A stretch of DNA of 64,000 bases from Heterodera schachtii (taxonomy: Eukaryota > Nematoda > Chromadorea > Rhabditida > Heteroderidae), in contig SIJG01000045.1 of NCBI GenBank assembly GCA_023374025.1, positions 706,658-770,657 of the forward strand, given 5' to 3'. Numbering within the stretch: position 1 is the first letter of the stretch; every line of letters starts with the position of its first letter. Under the pieces are notes generated by a model. That model saw only the letters and a list, made by a program, of their open reading frames with translations, did not search any database and was not told the DNA's origin. A program made the translations under genes and the position numbers. Positions 31,913 through 43,878 of the stretch are shown in pieces.

Positions 31913-32571
31913 ACAAAACAATTTTAAAATGATCAATGTTTTTATGAGTCCAATCACTAATTTTGCTTAGACTTTGGGCTTTCAAATTTACCAAAAATGT
32001 ACGGTTAATGGACAGAATTATGGTACAAAAACAAACAAACAAAAAATGATGGTTAAGTAGTTATTAGTTGGTTGGACTCATAATTTGTTGAATTGGCTTA
32101 AAGTTCAATATAATCATCGTTTCTTTTCAGTCTTCTTCTCAACGCCGCTTCTCCCGGGCCGAATGATCACTGATCAGCAACAGAATTGAATGAATTAATT
32201 AATTGGTGCGATTATGTGACCTAAATGATGTGGGCACTTTGCCATTTCAATATTGTATTGTGTCCAATTTGTTTGTTTGTATGTATCTATTTGACCTTTG
32301 CTCTTGCTCGCAAATGCGTCCATTTCCATTGTATTTTTATCTGTTATGTCAAATTCATTGTGAATGAATTAATCGTTGATAAAATGGCTAATAATAAAAC
32401 GGTAAAAGTTGGGCATATTCGCGGCCCAACCCAAGTCAAAATGAATCGACGACCGTAAGGAATTATAATCAAATAAAATTTTCATTTATTCCAATCCGTT
32501 TTTACGCATTTCAATTATTTGTCAATTAGCCTTCCATCGTTTTTTTTTCAAAAAAAAAATTCCTCATTCAT
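31913..32571 (+). other. 3' flank of the F-box-like gene
   Basis: No separate gene is supported. Homologous, on the opposite strand, to 24090-24810, which shows that the lone exon at 24811 and this gene share an ancestor including the 3' region. The site corresponding to the CAAGGGCGTAG insertion is empty here (attgtatt, 32252-32259). A possible 24-codon frame from 32384 is not credible as a gene. Confidence 0.55.
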
Positions 32572-33884
32572 TCAAATGCCTTTGAGCTCGTCGATGTGTG
32601 CTTCATTTGGATATTGGAGCATCAAATTCCTGTAAAAAAGCAACAAATTAAAATTCATTTCGTAAAATTAAAAAAAACCGTATTCGTAAACAAAAATTCA
32701 CCGTATTTTTTTCGTTTTTAGTAAATTCGCTAATTAAAATATATAATTTCTCTGATTCCGTGAGCCCTTACAAATTGCCAACATTGTAATTTCGTCGTGG
32801 AACGCGTCCAATTGTGACGTATTCTTGAAAAAATGGAAATTTCTAATTTTCTTAAATTTTCCTGGCCCCGTTTTTTGGACATTTAAAAAAAATTGGCCAA
32901 AATAACTGACGCCTTTTTTGTTTTTTTATTTAGAGGCTCATCCCCTGTGATCAAAACTTGCCCCTCGGGTAACGAAGTATGACCCGTCGGTGCCTTTCTG
33001 AACAATTCAAAATTTGAGTGTGCCAATTTTAAATGGGTTCCGAAAATTTTTTTTCGCTGAATTTCAAAAAGAATAAAATCCAAAATTTTCAAAAAAAATC
33101 TCCCAACAGAGCACATACTTTGCCTTCCTTCTCATCGCATTTGTGGTAGATCTTCAAGAATGGGTCAATATTTGCTGTAAAAAATAAAAAAATTTTTGCC
33201 ATAAAATGAAAAATTTACTCCTCTAAAATCAAAAAATTTGGTGGAAAATTTAACAAATCTCCCCCCCTCCCCCCCTTACCTTCCGAGCCTTGGTAATTGC
33301 CGGTGTTCCCTTCAATGATGAATTTGCCCTGATCATTGGTCACTGCTGTTGCCAACGCATTGCTGATCTCTGAAAAGATGTGCCAATTTGCCGGGGACCG
33401 ATAGTTTTGTCGGAAGAAATATGTAAATTTTTGGATTTAGAATTAAGGATGGAGTGATTAGAGACCCCAAATTCCCGTCCAAATTGGGATGGAATGATCC
33501 GAGACCCCAAATTCCGTTAAAGATGAGTTGAGACCCCAAATTACCATCCAATTGGGATGGGGTGATTGGAGACCTCAAATTCCCGTCCTTTTTGGAAATC
33601 CCCCGTCATTATCGGGTGAAAAATTGGCGATGGATGACCCGAACAGGTTTGGGGTCGGGGAAAAACTCAAAAAACGGCAGCAAATTCCTTAATTACCCTA
33701 ATTAAATTTTAATTGCAATTAAAAATGCCCATTCTGTTGCTTGCTGACCATCGGAGTTAATCTTGAACAGCCGCACGTACACCTTTGAAGCGGGCACCTT
33801 TCCGCACATCAGTGTGCCCTCCGCACGTGTTGAACGCGTTGAAATGGAGATGAACCCCCCAAGCAGTGCAAGCAGTATCAGCAC
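32572..33884 (-). CDS. Transthyretin-like (TTL) secreted protein
   Basis: Minus-strand exons 33884-33749, 33369-33280, 33174-33119, 32842-32772, 32629-32572, with matching phases. From the first usable codon (GTG at 33884) it gives 136 residues, the usual TTL size. A hydrophobic leader (VLILLALLGGFISIS) precedes GTLMCGKVPASKVYVRLF, then TNDQGKFIIEGN, ANIDPFLKIYHKC, EYVTIGRVPRRNYNVGNLNL and the end DELKGI. These match the order of strands and the conserved Cys and DP-LKI-H-C elements of the nematode TTL family (PF01060), whose members are secreted and fold like transthyretin; some bind lipid or act in cell-corpse recognition. No ATG is in frame just upstream, so the true start is probably in a short unseen exon, or is lost. 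The acceptor of exon 4 (ATTAG at 32843-32847) is weak but gives the family frame. Confidence 0.8.
33449..33590. repeat. Minisatellite in intron 1 of the TTL gene
   Basis: Four copies of 'gagaccccaaattcccgtcc', two of them degenerate (starts near 33461, 33501, 33530, 33570), separated by 'aattgggatgg(a/g)(a/g)tgat'. The unit is about 40 bases, one being shortened to about 29. Confidence 0.75.
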
Positions 33885-34484
33885 GGGGACAAGGCGGCCA
33901 ATAATTAATAGTCCATGATTTTTTCTTGAAATTTTTATTTTTTTGGGTTATTTTTCCCGGAAAATTCTCCCCCAAGGCCCCTGCACACTCCTTGAAATTT
34001 TTAAAGGAAAAAAGTATTTATTTTTGCTAAAAATTTGCGGTTTTCCTTATTGGTACCCCCACCCAAAGGCCTCCTTCACCCAAATTTTCCAAAAAAAATC
34101 GTTAAATTTTTCCAAAAATCCACATAAGTCGTCGGGGCGGTACATCATCATCCAAGCCGAATTATTTAAAAAATCATGCGTTTTTCAAAAAAAAAATAAA
34201 ATCGAAAAATTCTAAGAAATTTAGTAAAAAAAAAAAAAAAATTAAATTAAATTTTGCCAATTTCCCATGAGCCTCCCAAATTCAAAGTGCAGCAAATTAA
34301 TAACAAACTTTGTAATATAAAATTTGCCATTTAACTCAGAAATTGTTCAAACTTATTGTAAAAACTTTTTTTATAAAGTTCTTTGGCCTTTAGTCAAAAT
34401 GTATTTTAGATGGAAAAAATCCTTAATTAATATAATTAAAAATCAGTTATGAGTAGGATGCATAAACAATAATAAAATAACGCA
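33885..34484. other. Upstream of the TTL gene
   Basis: AT-rich with a C-rich patch (33960-33990). It may hold the missing first TTL exon, but no ATG with a donor in the right phase could be chosen. No other gene is seen. Confidence 0.4.
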
Positions 34485-34592
34485 ATGGAAACTGCAGAAA
34501 AAGAAGAGATGGAGCGCAGACGGTCGCTTGTGATCATTGGACTGCCCAAGAGGCTGAAAAACTGTATTATGGAAAAAACCTATCGTTTTTAA
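34485..34592 (+). pseudogene. Fragment of a retroelement-type ORF
   Basis: An open frame of 35 codons begins METAEKEEMERRRSLVIIGLP and ends at TAA (34590-34592). The phrase E-RRRSLVIIGLP resembles the start of the conserved domain in nematode non-LTR retrotransposon ORF1-like proteins. Nothing further of the domain follows; a transposon is inserted directly after the stop, in the target gtttttaa. Confidence 0.4.
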
Positions 34593-34774
34593 TAGAGTGC
34601 CACGGGACCGGGACCTGATAGCGGACAACTGAGTACCAAGGTCCCGGTTTTGACCGGGACAGGGACTTGTCCCGGTTATTTCCCGGTTTTCCCAGCCAAA
34701 AATTTCCCGGGTTTTCAACCCGAAAAGTTCCCGGTCCCGGGTTTGCCCAAAATTCCCGGTCCCGTGGCACTCTA
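34593..34774. mobile_element. Short hAT-like MITE, 182 bp
   Basis: Ends TAGAGTGCCACGGGACCGGG and ...CCCGGTCCCGTGGCACTCTA, nearly perfect inverted repeats, with a perfect 8-bp target duplication gtttttaa (34585-34592 and 34775-34782). The interior consists of (T)CCCGGTTTT units. Same family as 29943-30098. Confidence 0.92.
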
Positions 34775-34782
34775 GTTTTTAA

Positions 34783-36139
34783 CAAAGAAAATAGTGAAAG
34801 TAATAAATTTTAATTATAATGAATCACTTGACCCAAAATATTAGTTTGTTTTCTTACTTAGTTCAAAATCTATAAACTTATCGAACCTTGGTAATAATTC
34901 CAAAATAAAAATCGTAATAACCAAAAATAAGTTAAAATAAATGAATTCTGATTAATTTACATTGATCCTATTGATTTTAAACTTAACAAATATACTTCGG
35001 CATCGTGGAAAAAAGAATCCAGCAACATTTTGTGAACTATAAACAATTGAGATTTGGAACAAACAATTTTTTGACACATAAATCATTTAAATTGACTAAC
35101 CATTGATAAAATGTTTTATTTGAAGCACCTTACCATAAAAACATATTGAATTTTACAACCATCTAAGACCACAAAATTTGTAACCTACAAAATTCTATGA
35201 TTCGCAACATTGCATATTTTCCGGGTAAAATGTTCAATTAAAGGCCAGAAGACTTTAATTTCGTAAATTAACCAATTTTTATAAAATATTTTTCATTTAT
35301 GCGAAAGAAATTAAATCAGCAAAAAAAATATTTTAGAATAAATGGCAAATATAATTGAAAAAAATATATTCTACAAATAAAATTCATTTTTATAAATAAA
35401 ATATATTTCCTGAGGTTTTTTTTATTGCATTTATCGAATATAGAAAATAATAATTTAATGTATTTGCAATATCAAAGCAAAGATATGAACGAACTCGAAT
35501 CAAAAAAATGACCGATATCCCGAGAAAACTATTTTAATATAATTCTAAAACATTAAAACTTCGAAAATGCATTTCCAAAATTTAAAGAAAATAATATAAA
35601 AAATTTTTCACATTTATTCCTAAGTAAATTAAGCATAATTTTTAATTTAGAATTTTAGATAAATAAATTAATACAATTTATTAAAATTAAATTAAACTGA
35701 ATAGAAATTAAATACATCATAAAAACAAAACTACTTAATTTTTCAAAAATAAATTTTTGTCAGAATTTTTTGAAATTTTTTTAAATAGAATTATAAAAAT
35801 CAAAAACTAATTTTCTGGATGCATTTTCTTGGTTTTTTATTTCAATTTACAAAGAAATTATGATTTTGTGTCTGAAAAATTCATTCTTTTTGAATTTTTA
35901 GGGTTCATTTTGGAAAATTTTTAAATCTGATCATTATAATCTGATTTATGTATATAGTTATTTCAATATTGATAAGAATCAATTTCATGGGGGGGGGGGA
36001 AATCCGAAGAACTTTTTTGGCCAAAATTTTTTAGTGTTATTATAAAAATTTCAACACCTGAGAGTAAAAACAGGAGTTTAGAAAAAAATTAATAAAATAA
36101 TTTTTTGTAAAAACAATATCTTATGATTAATTTCTCAGA
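34783..36139. other. Start of the AT desert
   Basis: Base composition falls sharply here. Only short chance frames and a G run (35990-35999) are seen; no gene. Confidence 0.6.
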
Positions 36140-36420
36140 AAAAGCAGTTTTTTAACTTCCTTTCTCTCTTTCTCTTCGCTCATTGGTCTCTTTCTCTCTC
36201 TCACTCTCTCTTTCTCCCTTTTCTCTCACACTCTCTCGCTCCTTCTTAACCAATCGACACAAAACGACGCTGTCCCATCGCATCATTTGCCTTGCCCTTC
36301 TTCGCATCATTGGCATTTTCCCCAGCACATCATTTACATTTCTCCATAATTGCTCCTCTCCCTCCTCCCTAATTCCACCTCTTTTGCATTTAACATCAAT
36401 TTTTCTTCATTGAATTTTGG
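36140..36420 (+). repeat. CT-rich GC-normal island 1
   Basis: A strongly pyrimidine-rich run (36155-36245) followed by sequence related to 62880-63065. On the plus strand both islands can be read as K-TT---HRI---LALL. It could be a promoter/leader or a decayed exon. Confidence 0.4.
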
Positions 36421-36596
36421 ATAATTAATTTAATTTCCAATTAAAAAATATGGGTTTTTCTAAAAAAATATTAATTTCAATGTTTGGGATTCTATTAATT
36501 TTATGTAATATTTGGCATTTTTTTTGTAAAATTTAGAAATTCTTAGCAATTTAAAAAAAATCATCAATAATTAATTAAAAAAATATATTTAGGCGG

Positions 36597-36715
36597 ATTT
36601 TTTAACAAGTTAAGAAAGTTAGGAAAAATATTAAAACTAAAGTGAGAATAAAAGAGGGACCTGACAAATATATTGTTAATTTAAAACTGAAAAATTATCT
36701 TAGAAACATAATAAC
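36597..36715. repeat. Duplicated block, copy 1 (interrupted)
   Basis: Nearly identical to 40219-40338 (ggcggattttttaacaagtt ... agaaacataataac). The block is cut by the element at 36716 and resumes with caataagttccaac at 37363. Confidence 0.85.
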
Positions 36716-37354
36716 TAGGGCGAGGATTTTTAGGGGCGAAAAATTCCAATTTAGGGACCTAAATAGGGGCAAAAAATTCGCGAAATAGGGGCGAAAATAG
36801 GGGCGAAAAAATTTCTAATATAGCTATTAAATTTATTAAATTTGCTGTTTTTTCTATGTAAATAAGTTAAAATTAAGGTAAACAATTTTATTCAATTATT
36901 GCAGTTAGAAATGAAGTAAATTTCGAAATTTTTAGGATTTAAGGTTCGATTCTTAGGGGTGTATTTTTCGAAATTTTTTGGGTCGATTCTTAGGGGTCTA
37001 TTTTTTAGAAAATTTTTAGGTCGATTCTTAGGGGTCTATTTTTCCGAATTTTTTTGGTCGATTCTTATAGGTGTATTTTTCGTTTTTATTGCATTTTTGT
37101 TAATAAATTTCCCAAAAATCGCGAAATAAGGGCGAAAATAGGGGCGAAACGCCAAAATAGGGATAAAAACTTATTTTAGGGGCGAACACTCAAAATAGGG
37201 ATTTTTAGGGGCGAACATCCAAAATAGGGATTTCTAGGGTCGGATAGGGGCGTTAAAACGAAGGTTTTCCGAACAAAAAAGGTGTTTTTCGTGCATTTCT
37301 CGTCGAGTTAAAGCCGCAGAAAAAATAAGTAAAAACCTAAGAATCCTCGCCCTA
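36716..37354. mobile_element. hAT-like MITE, 639 bp, TAGGGCGAGGATT ends
   Basis: Ends TAGGGCGAGGATTTTTAGG and the complement of TAGGGCGAGGATTCTTAGG. Perfect 8-bp target duplication ataataac (36708-36715 and 37355-37362). Internal repeats are 'aataggggcgaaaa' and 'gattcttaggggtgtattttt'. The empty site exists in the paralogous block at 40331-40338. Confidence 0.93.
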
Positions 37355-37362
37355 ATAATAAC

Positions 37363-39590
37363 AATAAGTTCCAACAAAAATTGAAATAAATGTTTTAAGT
37401 GGAGTGTCCCCGACGGCTTTTCTAAGTCGATGATGCATTTAGGGCAAGAGAAGTTTAAATCGATCGAGAAATTATTCAAATATTAAATAAAAATACAGAA
37501 AAACGTAATAAAATGAATAAATCACAAAAAGCATATAAAATGAACTAATGTTGTCACTAACAATGTATAATTTTTATTTTATTTACAAAAAAAACATAAA
37601 AATGATTCTCAATTCTAAATTAAAACTATATCAATAAAATTTCATTTAAAAAACAAATTTTTAATAAAACTGATAAAATTGATAATTAATTGGAAGAAAA
37701 AAATAAAATAATAGGAGCCTAGCTAAATATTAAAAAAAATAATGTAAAAATTAAACACCCAAAAATGAAAACTTCAAAAATAACTAAACAGCAGTCTCCC
37801 ATCTTTTGAAGTGAACTGGATGTAAAAATGAATGACTAAATTTTAATTGAATAAAGAATTTTCAAAATTAGTAATTTGTAAAATGGGTTTGATATTTGTA
37901 ATAAAAATAAAATTCAAAAAATGTATATTTGTTTATTTATGTTAGATATTAATGCTTTCATTAAAATTAAATTAATTGATTAATTATTTACATTAAAAAG
38001 AAACTTATAAACCCAAATTTATTTAAATTTGAAAATTAATAATAAAATACTAAAACATATAACTTTGACTACGAATATAGCAATTATCAAAATATATGTG
38101 TTTCTTGACTAAACCGAACACAAACGATTTAAGCCTACGATATTTTGACCAGTGGCGAGAAATTTGAACAATTCAAATTTAAATTAACCATTACAATTTT
38201 CTTTTATTTACAATTTTGTCTATAAAATAATATCATTATCAATTTCAAAATATAAAAGATAAAAATAAAAAACCTAAATTAATAGGCAAATAAATAAATT
38301 TTAAAATTATGTCATGAAACGTTGAAAATAATTTAACCAAATATCAATCAATAATATTAGGCATAATATACATACACACCAAAAAATTGTTATTACATTT
38401 TAAATGAATTTTAAAATGAAAGATTTTATAAAAATTTAGCTATTTCTGAATATTTTCACACAGTAACCCTAATGTCACCACCGGAGCTTCTTCCATTATC
38501 CTTTCCGAGCTTAAAATATTCATTTTCTTGAAAACCTACCTTTCTTTAGAATCCAAACGAAAATAAATAATTAGAAAGCCTAAATATGAATGAAATGTAA
38601 GTAAATTGTGTATAAATTAATTTTAAAAATTTATAGAATCATTGAGGTTATAAAATATGTTTATATGAATCATTGATTAATGAATAAATCTAGAACATAT
38701 AAAGCAAATTCAAAAATAGGGAAAAAATTAATTTAACAAAAAATTATTTAAAGAAGCTTCTTGCATAAAAAGGACAGACATTTTAAATAAAATTAAATAT
38801 TCTATCAAGATCATTAAAGAAATTATTCATTCTTTTTAAAATAACACTAATAAATATAATTGAAAATAAATATTTAAAATAATAAAAAATAAATAGATCT
38901 TAAATAAATAAAAAGACTTAAAAGTATCATCGTTTCAAGTGACATAAAGTTTAGTTTTTTAAATAAAAAAGTAATCTGCTCGAACAAACAAAAAACATAT
39001 TAAGAAACTCATTGGGAATGCCATTAGAAATACGAAGACTAAAAATTTTAAAATATTAAATACCCAATTTTTATTATTTTTTAGCCAAAAAATTAAAACT
39101 TTATGAAAAATTTTGAAATTGATATAATCAAAAAAATAAGGGTTCCATAATTATAGAAACGGTTTTTAAAACGCCATTTTGTTTTACTATAAGGTAAGAA
39201 AAGAACTAAAAAAAAATTATAAAAGCTTAACTTTTTTCAAAAAAAAACCCGAATTTTTTATGTCCATAACCTTTTTGAAACTCAATGAAATTTTATAGGT
39301 AGCATAGAATTTTTAGGTCTAACAAAAAACAAATAATGATAGAAATAAATTTCAATTTTCTTGAAATTATTTATGTCCTCAAATTTTGGGTCCATAAAAG
39401 TTGTTTCCTCAAATGCCTGGAAATCCTCAAATGTTAGGTCTAGAAAGTATTGTATTGTTATTTTTAGGCCATTATTTTTTAACCATTTTAAATTAGAAAA
39501 TAAACATTTTTATAAATAAATATAAGAAAGATTTAGAATGAATATTTATTTAAGAGAAAATGTGAAAAAGAAAAACTCAATCCGTTCTTA
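37363..39590. other. AT desert with two small islands
   Basis: A GC-richer patch at 37395-37470 can be read on the minus strand as LNFSCPKCIIDLEKPSGTLH. Another, at 38455-38600, can be read on the minus strand as KLGKDNGRSSGGDIRVTV with a GTAGGT donor-like site nearby. Neither is extended by other exons. The rest holds nothing recognisable. Confidence 0.35.
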
Positions 39591-40110
39591 TTTCGATAAT
39601 GGGCCGCAACTTCTCAGGTAGAGACCGGAAATTTCAAACTTGCGAGATCCCGCGCGGGATTGCGGGATTTTGGAAAATTCGAAAAAATTTAATTAAATTT
39701 AAAAAATTTCGAAAAATAAAAAAATACCTGAAACTTTGAAAAATAAATTTATATGGGCTGGCGGGATGCATTACAAGGAACTGATGGTCGACTAAGATTT
39801 TGAATGGATGAAGCTGGAATCAAATTTGTTAATGGTCCATAAATTTGACTATTTTGTTGCTTTTCAAAAACGCTCTTTGTAAAAAACTAGGAATAGAGGG
39901 GTCCGGCGGTGCCGATAGACACCACCGAGAAATTTTTTTGAAAAATTTAATGCTATTTGTTAACCGATTTTGTCTAAAATTGACCAAATTTCGCACTTTT
40001 TGAATCAATTTCTACAGGATTAATAACTAAACGCCGACCAGGCGGTATCGATAGGCGCCGCCGGGAAATTTTTTGAAAATTCTACGGAAGCTGCTCAGAT
40101 TTTTAAAAGA
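39591..40110. repeat. Repeat relics with two GC palindromes
   Basis: A 'gatcccgcgcgggattgcggg' patch (about 39645-39670) and GC palindromes at 39905-39926 and 40041-40062, each followed by 'gaaatttttt-gaaaa..' and, for the first, 'aatgctatttgttaacc', as in the transposon copies near 24455 and 28760. Confidence 0.6.
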
Positions 40111-40218
40111 GAAACAAAATGAAAGTTTGGAGTTTATATAAAATAAAAATTTTTTTTTAAATAGATTGATTATTATAATTTAAAAATAAAAATCATCAAT
40201 AATTAATTAAAAAAATAT

Positions 40219-40462
40219 ATTTAGGCGGATTTTTTAACAAGTTAGGAAAGTTAGGAAAAATATTAAAACTAAAGTGAGAATAAAAGAGGGACCTGACAAA
40301 TATATTGTTAATTTAAAGCTGAAAAATTATCTTAGAAACATAATAACAATAAGTTCCAACCAAATAAATTATATTAATTTACTTCATAAAAATATTATAT
40401 TAAAAAAATTTTTTCTTTTTAATAAAGTCGATGAGTTAAATAAACAAAAAAAAGAACAGTGA
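40219..40462 (+). repeat. Duplicated block, copy 2, with a small open frame
   Basis: An intact counterpart of 36597-36715, continuing through caataagttccaac. The frame 40274-40462 (no ATG; RIKEGPDKYIVNLKLKNYL...) is open for 62 codons, AT-rich and Lys/Asn/Ile-rich. It may be a decayed exon or chance. Confidence 0.4.
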
Positions 40463-41119
40463 AAGTTTACTGAGAGGATTAGTAAATAAATTTTTATCCT
40501 TCATTTATATAATATTTTTAAACATTTATATTTGGTTTCATTTTAGAAATAACTGAATTGAAAAATTTAGCCAAATTTTCAACTATATCTAAATTTTGCA
40601 AATTTTAAACATAAAATATTTTTTTTAAATTATAAAAATGATTTATAATACAGTATAAAAGTTTTGCCGAGTTTAAGATAATTATGCTAAACTAATACTA
40701 TTTTGTATTAAATGAGAGATTAAATAAGAAAAGATTTTAAATAAATAGATTTGTAAAAATAGTTTGTTTGCTTTCACGAATTTTATATAAAAAAATATTT
40801 ATACTACCCTTTATTAAAAAAACGCCATAATAAGAATAAAGAACTATTTGCTAAAATACAATTCTTTGTGCAATCGACGCTTGCAGCATTTACTCTTCAA
40901 AATGATATAAAAAATTCCAAAAATTAATAACATGTGAAGACAAAAATTTAATCAAAAAAAAACAATATATGATTCTCAGAAAATTAGATATTTTCCTGTA
41001 AAAATAAAATTTACAAATTTAAATATATATAAACTGTAATATGGAAATATATGACAGTGTTAATATTTAATAAAAAGAATAGTTAAATAGAAAGATGCAT
41101 TATAAATTCTAAAGCTTAC

Positions 41120-41203
41120 TTCGTCATGCCCGAGCAAACATTCGGAAAACGACCCTTTTTATGTGATCGACTACGAGTATTTTCAAATGCTTCCGTAGTG
41201 TCA
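41120..41203 (-). other. Exon-like island with splice signals (minus strand)
   Basis: 84 bases lie between an acceptor TTTTAG (41204-41209) and a donor GTAAGC (41119-41114). The segment is open in the frame DTTEAFENTRSRSHKKGRF and on to PNVCSGMT. Its composition is far richer in GC than its surroundings. A single unsupported exon; it may be part of a long-intron gene or a relic. Confidence 0.35.
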
Positions 41204-42350
41204 CTAAAATAAATTATAAAATGAAAAAAAAAAATAAAAAAAATAAAAATGTCATATATATTTTCAGCAAAATACTTGCAATAATAAATTTAAATTTTAC
41301 CTCGCCTAATAAGTAAATTAAAAAAAGAATATTTAAAATATTAAAAAAACGTATTGAAAAAAAATTCATAAACATATGACGACACGAATAGACTTTATTA
41401 AACTGTAAACAAATAATAAAATATCTTTATTTTGGCATTGAGATAAAAAATTATTAATTTTACATTTTTAGTAGAAGAATTGGCGAAGAAGCTGAGCTAA
41501 CACTCAAATTCTATGCATGAAATGAGGCCGTTTTTAGAAGCAGGTAGGGGCTAAGTTCCCAAGTTAAAAAACGTAATGTTTATAAAGTTTGAAGCGTAAA
41601 GTTTATCAAAAAATATAATTTTTCGTAATATAATAAAATAAAATTTATTAGGTGTTGGCGGTGCTGATCAGGGCTGGGCTAAACTTCGGCTTCAACTTTG
41701 GACATCGGGTTTTTGAGCTTCGATCTTCGAATGTGCCCAAATAATAAGAATGACATTTTTATAATTATAAGAAAAATTTTTTAAGTTTCTTTAGCTATGG
41801 TAACATTTATATAAGTTTTGGATGGATGTGAAGTTTTCAAATAATAATATAATAAGTATAAAGCACTTCATATTTCTGCAGGTCGCAAATATGCTAGTCT
41901 TTTTTTATTAAAAATATTATTATAAACGCAATTTATAAAAATTGTTCATTAAGATATAAATAACTTCGAGTTTTTCCTTTGTTAAATAAATGAAAAAGAA
42001 AACTGCCGACGCTTTGCAAGTTCGTTTTTAACAGATTTAAGACTTCAATTTATAAATAAAATTTAATAGGATATAAGTTCTGTAGAATTAAGTATCCAAT
42101 ACTAAATGCTTTTTGGACAAACTTTGAAAATTGCTTTAATTATTTTTTAGAGTTTTGTTGCTATTTAAAAATGAATCAAAACCACAAAATTTATTATTTT
42201 TTTTTTGATAAAACCATTGATAAATTGAACCTAAGACTTAAATTTAATCTAATTTTTTAATAAATACAAAAAATGAGCGTTTATTTTGATTTTTCACAGA
42301 AAAGAACTTTAATATAAAAAAAATTAAATTGGTTCATTTTCTAAACACTT

Positions 42351-42359
42351 ACTTACCTG
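42351..42359 (-). other. Joined acceptor and donor (possible recursive splice point)
   Basis: On the minus strand a pyrimidine-rich run (TTTTCTCTTTTTAATTGTGT) ends in TCAG followed at once by GTAAGTAAGT. This is the form of zero-length exons used in stepwise removal of long introns in other animals. There is no proof that an intron spans this site. Confidence 0.25.
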
Positions 42360-43733
42360 AACACAATTAAAAAGAGAAAATTGGTGTTAAAATAAAAATT
42401 AAAGACTAAAATAATACATTGAAAAAATAATTAAAAAAAAATTCGGAATTTTAAAAAATCTAAAATTAATGATTAATCCATTATTAATGAAATAATTATG
42501 TGATAAGAATAAAGGGTCAAAAGGTTGAAAATATATTTTCATTTAAATATATAATTAACACTGATGACTACGAGAAAAACTCAAAAGTTAACAAAAAAAC
42601 AACTAAGCTGCAAAATATATGTAAAACGTGGAAAAATAATCTTTTCTAATTAAATTTAACACTTTTTTTTATAAAACAACTATTATGAAGAAATAATTAT
42701 AAAAAATTGGAGTAAAATATAAAATGTAAAAATATTTATTTTTAATTAATTTGTAAGATGAAAAAAAGAAATTTATTAATTATATATTTTTATAACTATT
42801 AAATTGATTCTGTAACGAAGGAACTCATTTTTACCACGTCACCTGTACATGTAAAAATGTTTTATAAAAAATAAAAAGTAAAAGACAAATGCTGTAATAA
42901 TTGTATGAAAAGAAAAAATGTGAAAAAAGCATTTTTATTTTATTTATATGTTTTATAATTTACAAAATAAAAATAATTGCATGGATTGTTTTATGGAAAG
43001 TGAATGCATAAATCTAATAGAAAATAAATTTATTTTTTAAACGAAATCAATTATGTATTAAATAAAACCTAATATTAACTTATAACATAATGAGCAATCA
43101 AAATAAAAAAAAATAGTAAAAGAATTAAAAATGACCTAGAAAATTAATATTATTTAAAAATTAAAAAAATTTAAAATTAATTTTTAAATTCAATCTGAAT
43201 GTTAAATCTGTGCATGAGAACTGCAATGACTGAAAAAAATGAAGAAATTTAACTGAAATATATATTTATTTTTAAATATGAAAAACTGAAAGATTTTGTA
43301 TGTAAATTAAAACTAACAAACGCTTATAGTCTTATAAAATATTCAAAACAACTTATAAATTATAAAAGTAAGAAAAAATAAATAAAAGAAAACAAAAAAA
43401 CGTATAAACACAGTCTACACTTCTTATGAAATCATCAGTTGAGCCAAAACGATTACACCAACCAAGAATGAACTTCTTGAAAACATCAATAATTGGCTTG
43501 ATACAATATTTCGAATTTTTATAGAATTAAACCAATAGAAAATTTTTAGTGTAACAACAATGAAACATAATTTCTAATAGAAAAAAATGAAGTGCAAAAT
43601 TTTGTAAAATATTAGAAAAAGTTTACTCTATCTATCGAAAAATTATAATCATTGTCAAATTACGGTAATTTTATATAAAACCTATTTAAATATAATATCA
43701 ACAACAATGTAAGTTAAATAAATGCAACAAAAA

Positions 43734-43878
43734 GTTTGACGTAAAAAAAGTCATTCGTTTTGCAAAATCATTAAATATAAATAAATGATTAGTTTTGACG
43801 TAAAAAATAATTATTTTTGCAAAATCAAATAATCCTAACGATTGAGTTTGACGTAAAAAAGTCATTCGTTTCGCAAGA
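43734..43878 (+). repeat. Three direct repeats of TTTGACGTAAAAAA...TTTTGCAAAATCA
   Basis: Copies at 43735-43770, 43794-43826 and 43847-43876, spaced 59 and 53 bases. Each has TTTGACGTAAAAAA, then (in two) GTCATTCGTTT, then TGCAAAATCA or a variant. The TGACGT core is a bZIP-type binding motif; function is unknown. Confidence 0.7.

Larger units (their letters stand above)
40463..43733. other. AT desert with an exon-like island and a transposon end
   Basis: Apart from the items listed separately (41120-41203, 42351-42359), it contains at about 41681-41752 what looks like one end of a hAT-like element (CAGGGCTGGGCTAAACTTCG), whose other end I could not find. A further patch at 43405-43500 is of normal composition but has no defended frame. 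Confidence 0.4.

Noticed and set aside
32225..32458. 77-codon frame downstream of the F-box-like gene
   Set aside because: It lies in a 3' flank shared with a pseudogene copy where the frame is not kept.
43734..43878. CRISPR-like array
   Set aside because: Only three diverged units, in a eukaryotic nuclear context with introns.
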